Below are positions 60,009-64,000 of a stretch of 64,000 nucleotides of DNA, piece by piece. The DNA comes from Leptolyngbya sp. SIOISBB. Lineage in GTDB: Bacteria > Cyanobacteriota > Cyanobacteriia > Phormidesmidales > Phormidesmidaceae. The translations under genes and the position numbers were made by a program. Where the stretch lies: contig JAAHII010000001.1 in NCBI GenBank assembly GCA_010671905.1, positions 434,001 to 498,000 of the forward strand, in the 5' to 3' direction. Position 1 is the first letter of the stretch. Every line of letters begins with the position of its first letter. A model generated the notes under the pieces. That model did no database searches and had not been told where the DNA came from. It saw only the letters and a list, made by a program, of their open reading frames with translations.

Positions 60009-62180
60009 TTATGACCGAGTTTGCTGGCCATACAAGGCCCCCTGGACTAAGCGGATTTCGTCGTAGGAATAATCGCTACCGAGGTAATCGCGCACCGCAT
60101 TTAGATACGGACTATCCGTATTTTCTAGGGCCTGGCGAATGGTGGCCTGACGTTCGGGGGGTACCAAGTCATTCAAATCAATGGCTTCCCCAGCGGCTAG
60201 CAAGGCTGAGAGATGCCCCACAATGGTGGTGCGACGGAGATTGCGCGCTTGGGCAATCTCATCTAAAGAATGGCCAGCTTGATAGAGTTCGAGGGTCTGC
60301 GCACGCGTGTTGCTGACTGTGGGTGGGCGATCGCTGACGGGTGTAGTCGTCTGGACACCTTTTTCTTCGCAATAGGTGTTGATCGTGTCGACAAAGATTT
60401 GACCATATTGTTCTAACTTGCGATTGCCGACCCCAGATATTCGACCAAACTGCGATCGCGATCGCGGCATCTTTTGAGCCATTTGGCGCAGGGTACTTTC
60501 GGTAAACACAATATAGGGAGGAATGCCCTGCTCGTCGGCAAGGCGTTTGCGCAGTGATCGCAGTTGCGCCAAGAGACCGGCCGTTTCGCCAGAGGTTTCA
60601 GGACTGCTCGTGTCGACCCCCTTGAGATTTTCGGGAATCGCGACTTCTACCGAAAGTTGTTTCCGGAGGACTTGCCAACTGGCCGTATTCAACTTGAGCA
60701 CCGGAAACCCATCGGTGGTTTCTGCAACTAAGCCCTGGTGTAGTAGCGATCGCCCCAGCAATTTCCATTCTTCGGCAGAGCGGTCTTTGCCAATGCCATA
60801 GGTGGAAAGTTGATCATGCTGGAGCTGTAAAATGCGCTTCTTTTGGGAGCCGCGCAGGACATCAATAATATGGGCCATGCCAAACCGCTCGCGACAGCGG
60901 GCCACACAAGAGAGAAATTTTTGGGCGTCAATTGTCCAATCTTCTAACGGTTTGGGATGACGGCAATTGTCACAGCGATCGCACTGCCCAGGAAACGCTT
61001 CGCCAAAATAGCTGAGTTGGATCTGGCGGCGACAAACTGTACTCTCGGCATAATCCAACACCTGACGCAGTTGCTGGCGAGCAATATTTTGCTCCTGTTC
61101 ATCGGCTTTCTGCTCGATGATGTAATTGATCAACGACACATCGCCATAGCTAAAATACACGGTGCAGTGAGCGGGTTCACCATCGCGCCCTGCGCGACCA
61201 GACTCCTGATAGTAACTTTCCAGCGTGCGTGGCAAGTCGTAGTGGGCCACTAATCGCACGTCTGGTTTGTTGATGCCCATGCCAAAGGCGATCGTGGCCA
61301 CAATGACCTGGACATCGTCACGAATGAAGCGATGTTGATTTTCGCGACGGGTGTCATCAGACAATCCCGCATGGTAAGGCAAGGCGGCAATGCCGTCCTG
61401 TTGCAGTCGTCCCGCCAGCTCTTCTACCCGTTTGCGGCTAATACAGTAAACAATGCCAGCCCCGGTCGCTGCCTTGAGTTGGCCAAGCAGATGGGCATAG
61501 GCATGGCGGTCTTTCGGCAAAACCTCGTAGTAAAGATTCGGGCGATTAAAACTGGCGACAAAGACTGTGGGCTTTTGTAGGGCGAGTTGATTACAGATGT
61601 CTTCTCGGACACGAGCCGTAGCGGTGGCCGTCAGCGCCATCATTGGGACGTCTGTAAAGCTCGCTCGCAGTCGATGCAACTGTCGATATTCAGGCCGAAA
61701 ATCGTGCCCCCATTCCGACACGCAGTGGGCTTCATCGATCGCAAATCCCGAAAGCCCCACCTGCTGCTGTAAACGCGACAAAAATGGCCAAAAGCTCTCA
61801 CTGAGCAACCGTTCAGGAGCAACGTAGAGCAGCTTAATGGTGCCATCAAGCAACTGCTTTTCCCGCTCTCTGACCTCGGTCAAACTGAGGCTACTATTCA
61901 AAAAAGTTGCGGCAACCCCGTTATTGCGTAGCGCATCTACCTGATCTTGCATTAACGCAATCAAGGGAGAGACGACCACCATCACGCCTAGACGCAATAG
62001 CGAAGGCAGCTGATAGCACAAAGACTTACCGCCACCAGTCGGCATTACCACCAAGCAATCTTGATGACGCAAGAGGGTTTCAATCACCGCTCTTTGATCA
62101 AGCCGAAACTCGTCGTAGCCAAAAAAATGCTTGAGGGCCGACTCTAAAGATGGAAACTGGGTCGAGGCAGGGGCAGACAT
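60009..62180 (-). CDS. recQ: ATP-dependent DNA helicase RecQ
   Basis: The 723-residue helicase unwinds DNA 3'-5' in repair and recombination. Domains in order are helicase lobe 1 (VVMPTGGGKSLCYQLPSLL, the DEAH box in GFAIDEAHCVSEWGHDFRPE), lobe 2 (AGIVYCISRKRVEELAGRL, QVIVATIAFGMGINKPDVR, YYQESGRAGRDGEPAHC) and the RecQ zinc-binding region (CRRQIQLSYFGEAFPGQCDR, CDNC). Then come a winged helix, an HRDC domain (VFTESTLRQMAQKMPRSRSQ) and a C-terminal helix-turn-helix (TLELYQAGHSLDEIAQARNL). The last is found in some bacterial RecQ proteins. The gene is monocistronic in appearance. Confidence 0.96.
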   Translation of the reverse strand: MSAPASTQFPSLESALKHFFGYDEFRLDQRAVIETLLRHQDCLVVMPTGGGKSLCYQLPSLLRLGVMVVVSPLIALMQDQVDALRNNGVAATFLNSSLSLTEVREREKQLLDGTIKLLYVAPERLLSESFWPFLSRLQQQVGLSGFAIDEAHCVSEWGHDFRPEYRQLHRLRASFTDVPMMALTATATARVREDICNQLALQKPTVFVASFNRPNLYYEVLPKDRHAYAHLLGQLKAATGAGIVYCISRKRVEELAGRLQQDGIAALPYHAGLSDDTRRENQHRFIRDDVQVIVATIAFGMGINKPDVRLVAHYDLPRTLESYYQESGRAGRDGEPAHCTVYFSYGDVSLINYIIEQKADEQEQNIARQQLRQVLDYAESTVCRRQIQLSYFGEAFPGQCDRCDNCRHPKPLEDWTIDAQKFLSCVARCRERFGMAHIIDVLRGSQKKRILQLQHDQLSTYGIGKDRSAEEWKLLGRSLLHQGLVAETTDGFPVLKLNTASWQVLRKQLSVEVAIPENLKGVDTSSPETSGETAGLLAQLRSLRKRLADEQGIPPYIVFTESTLRQMAQKMPRSRSQFGRISGVGNRKLEQYGQIFVDTINTYCEEKGVQTTTPVSDRPPTVSNTRAQTLELYQAGHSLDEIAQARNLRRTTIVGHLSALLAAGEAIDLNDLVPPERQATIRQALENTDSPYLNAVRDYLGSDYSYDEIRLVQGALYGQQTRS

Positions 62181-62282
62181 GTCAAACTGCTCGCAGCTAA
62201 TCAGGCCCTAGTTTAACCATATGTCGAAGCGGCGGCAGCTGAAAATTAGGTCACTGCGATTAACTAAGACTAGATGCTGGGT

Positions 62283-62714
62283 TTAGCAGCCATTTTTGAG
62301 CGATTGCCAGCGACGATACCAAGGCTTCTTCGCTGCTGTGGTCGCCGTTTGATCAGATTCACCAGACGCTTTGGCATAACAAGCATAGGCTTCGTCGTAT
62401 CGATTTAGCCGATGCAAGGCTACTCCCTTAAATAACCAGGCTTGTGGATGATCCGCAGCAAGACTGAGCACGCGATCGCAAACCTGTAGAGCCGTTTCGG
62501 GCTGGTTGAGGTGTAATAGGCAAACAGCTTGGTTAACCCAATCATCTAACGAGCGATCGCTCTCGGGCACCTGCCGGAAAACCTGAAGAGCTTGATGATA
62601 ATTACCCGCTTCAAGCAGTGGCAGAGCTAGCTTGGCGGTGGATGTTTTCAGCATTGTCAAAGGGGGCAGTTGTGACATTACCAATGGAAGGCTAGGGGCA
62701 CAGCGAGTCAGCAA
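62283..62714 (-). CDS. TPR-repeat protein
   Basis: The 143-residue protein has two to three tetratricopeptide repeats at about 30-130 (LLEAGNYHQALQVFRQVPES, WVNQAVCLLHLNQPETALQV, AWLFKGVALHRLNRYDEAYA). It has a basic Trp-rich tail (KKPWYRRWQSLKNGC). TPRs bind other proteins; the partner is unknown. Met13 or Met21 are equally good starts. It lies just upstream of recQ on the same strand, about 100 bp away. Confidence 0.75.
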   Translation of the reverse strand: MLTRCAPSLPLVMSQLPPLTMLKTSTAKLALPLLEAGNYHQALQVFRQVPESDRSLDDWVNQAVCLLHLNQPETALQVCDRVLSLAADHPQAWLFKGVALHRLNRYDEAYACYAKASGESDQTATTAAKKPWYRRWQSLKNGC

Positions 62715-63325
62715 ACACCATTAAAGATATTGATGGACCCTCAAGGTACCCAAGGCCAACATAAAGTCGACATCAATAAAGCTTAGAACAAGTTCTCCTA
62801 CATCGCTGAGAACTTTCTGATCACGTCCAAGCAAATTTTTCTTAATTAACCGAAACTTTGTCATTGATGAGGGACCACTTCAGAGCTGGGCACCCATACT
62901 TATACAAAAAAAATTAATCAACCAGCAAAGATCTACCTAAAATTGCCGCCCGCTAGTGCAATTTTAACCCAATACCTCAAAGCCCAGGTGATTTTGCTGA
63001 CATGAGCTGTGAGTCTTCGATATTGCCATTGAGTCTTTAGATTTAGACACCAACCTTAACGTAGCAATCCCCAATGACTGCCGACCAATTACGTTTGATT
63101 GCAAAAAGCAACAGACTATAGCTCTCCTGTCACACTGTTAGCATCAGCCACTAAAAGCCCTTTCAGACAAGGGACACAAGCTTCCAAAATAGTTATGCAG
63201 ACAACTTTTTGTGTTGCGGAGTGTAAACAAAATGACGTCATGCTGGCTTGCTGGCTTGACAGTACTTGTAGATACTCGCTAACTTGTCATCCATAACCCG
63301 GGTCACATCAAACTTGGAACGCGAC
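62715..63325. other. Gene-free stretch
   Basis: About 600 bp, AT-rich, with no supported gene. It should hold the promoters of the TPR gene (minus) and of the ribbon-helix-helix-like gene (plus). No repeat or hairpin stands out. Confidence 0.45.
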
Positions 63326-63676
63326 ATGGAAGACCAGCAGAAAGCTACGAAGGTTACGCTCTACCTCACATCGGATTTGCATCGTCAATTAAAAATTCGT
63401 TCGGCTGTTGATGGTGAGCCAATGTCTGGACTTGCGGAAAAGGCCCTCCAGTTTTACCTGTCCCATTCCGATGTCGTTGAGGAGTATTCAAGTCACGGCA
63501 GCACTCATCGCATCTATAACTGCCCGAGTTGCTCTGATGCGGTCGTGGTGAGAAATGGCGAACTGCTATCCGTCGGTGAAGTTGCTGGCGCGGCGACTGA
63601 TGAGTTATCCGTTGGTGTCTCTGGTGTGATATCAGAAGGCTCACGCCCAGAAGAAGGGCAATTGGTTCATTGCTAG
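63326..63676 (+). CDS. Ribbon-helix-helix-like small protein upstream of the Ycf46-type ATPase
   Basis: About 116 residues. The N-terminal KVTLYLTSDLHRQLKIRSAV followed by DGEPMSGLAEKALQFYLSH looks like a ribbon-helix-helix DNA-binding unit. The C-terminal half has a CPSC motif (IYNCPSCSDAVVVRNGELL) and an acidic tail. It lies about 100 bp before a Ycf46-type ATPase on the same strand, like the stress-responsive slr0373-slr0374 pair of Synechocystis. That equivalence is from memory and not checked. The longer frame from 63284 adds 14 residues. Confidence 0.6.
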   Translation: MEDQQKATKVTLYLTSDLHRQLKIRSAVDGEPMSGLAEKALQFYLSHSDVVEEYSSHGSTHRIYNCPSCSDAVVVRNGELLSVGEVAGAATDELSVGVSGVISEGSRPEEGQLVHC

Positions 63677-63773
63677 GGTGAAGCGTTCTGCTTTCTAATT
63701 TGGTAAGAAGTTTGCGCTTTGTGTTGATGTTTCGTCTTTAGTTAGGCGAGTGTAGTACCAGGAATGATACCCA

Positions 63774-64000
63774 TGAGAGAAGATCTCAACATACTTGTAC
63801 AGGCGCAGTATCCCCTGGTCTATTTAGTGACTTTTGAGGAGGAGCGAGCCGAGCAAGCAGTTTCAAGCGTCGCTCAGCAACTGCGTCCTCAGAGGCGGAT
63901 TTATACGTGGACGATGACCCACGGCATTGTGGAATACGGACAGCCTCGTAATGTGACTCAGCACAACAGCACTGTATCGCCTGAGGCCGCAGTGGAGTGG
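63774..64000 (+). CDS. ycf46: Ycf46-type AAA ATPase, N-terminal part only
   Basis: The first 75 codons begin MREDLNILVQAQYPLVYLVT, followed by FEEERAEQAVSSVAQQLRPQ and MTHGIVEYGQPRNVTQHNST. This is the N-terminal pattern of the cyanobacterial and plastid Ycf46 AAA proteins (Synechocystis slr0374). The Walker motifs lie outside the window. Ycf46 has been linked to carbon dioxide use and stress in cyanobacteria. The gene continues past the right edge. It is probably in an operon with the preceding small gene. Confidence 0.85.

Noticed and set aside
1-64000. tRNA or rRNA genes
   Set aside because: No CCA-ending cloverleaf with a GGTTCGAATCC-type arm or rRNA stretch was noticed. A tRNA search program would settle this.

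Overview
The window looks like chromosomal DNA of a filamentous or Leptolyngbya-like cyanobacterium. The evidence is the very frequent HIP1 octamer GCGATCGC, AMIN-domain TonB-dependent receptors, cyanophycin genes (cphA, cphB), a two-domain arginine dihydrolase of the AgrE/ArgZ type, fused ribBA, and a Ycf46-type AAA ATPase at the right edge. Taxonomy is inferred from gene content only.

Layout. 1-2.1 kb: two decayed insertion sequences (IS5-like, cut by the window edge, and IS110-like). 2.2-3.7 kb: an orphan Cache-HAMP membrane sensor. 3.8-39.2 kb: a large ferric-siderophore uptake island. It opens with the energising and inner-membrane parts: a TonB with unusual architecture, divergent from exbB-exbD and two FecCD permeases. 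It continues with five consecutive cassettes, each made of an AraC/PchR-type regulator, an AMIN-domain TonB-dependent receptor and a FecB-type binding lipoprotein. MFS exporters follow cassettes 1 and 3, and the remains of a third MFS gene follow cassette 5. A Uma2-type gene and an AbrB/PIN pair sit between fecB and the MFS gene in cassettes 1 and 3. No FecE-type ATPase and no siderophore synthesis genes are present, so the island depends on genes elsewhere.

Regulation inside the island shows a pattern I consider the main find. Two classes of AraC regulator, with different recognition helices, pair with two classes of upstream DNA element. Class I elements have an invariant ATGCGTTT followed by GG and CAAAAT. 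There are six copies, all between 5.3 and 27.8 kb. Class II elements are direct repeats of an AGTCC-type half site spaced 21-22 bp. Fur-box-like sequences precede each of the five regulator genes. Both class I regulator genes are broken; all three class II regulators are intact.

39.2-64 kb: ordinary cyanobacterial genes. They are an osmoprotectant-type ABC permease, two small membrane proteins, a Cys-rich conserved small protein, fmt, an OmpA-like protein, a SpoIID-like protein, sulfiredoxin, an HTH/GrpE-like fusion, a GT2 glycosyltransferase, agrE/argZ, a DUF2283 protein, a low-complexity membrane-anchored protein, an OmpR-family response regulator, ribBA, cphA, cphB, recQ, a TPR protein, a ribbon-helix-helix-like protein and the start of a Ycf46-like ATPase. 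cphA, cphB and agrE/argZ together cover storage and breakdown of arginine nitrogen. Palindromic extragenic elements (GGGCGAGGCAT family and others) are scattered between genes. No rRNA, tRNA or CRISPR array was seen.
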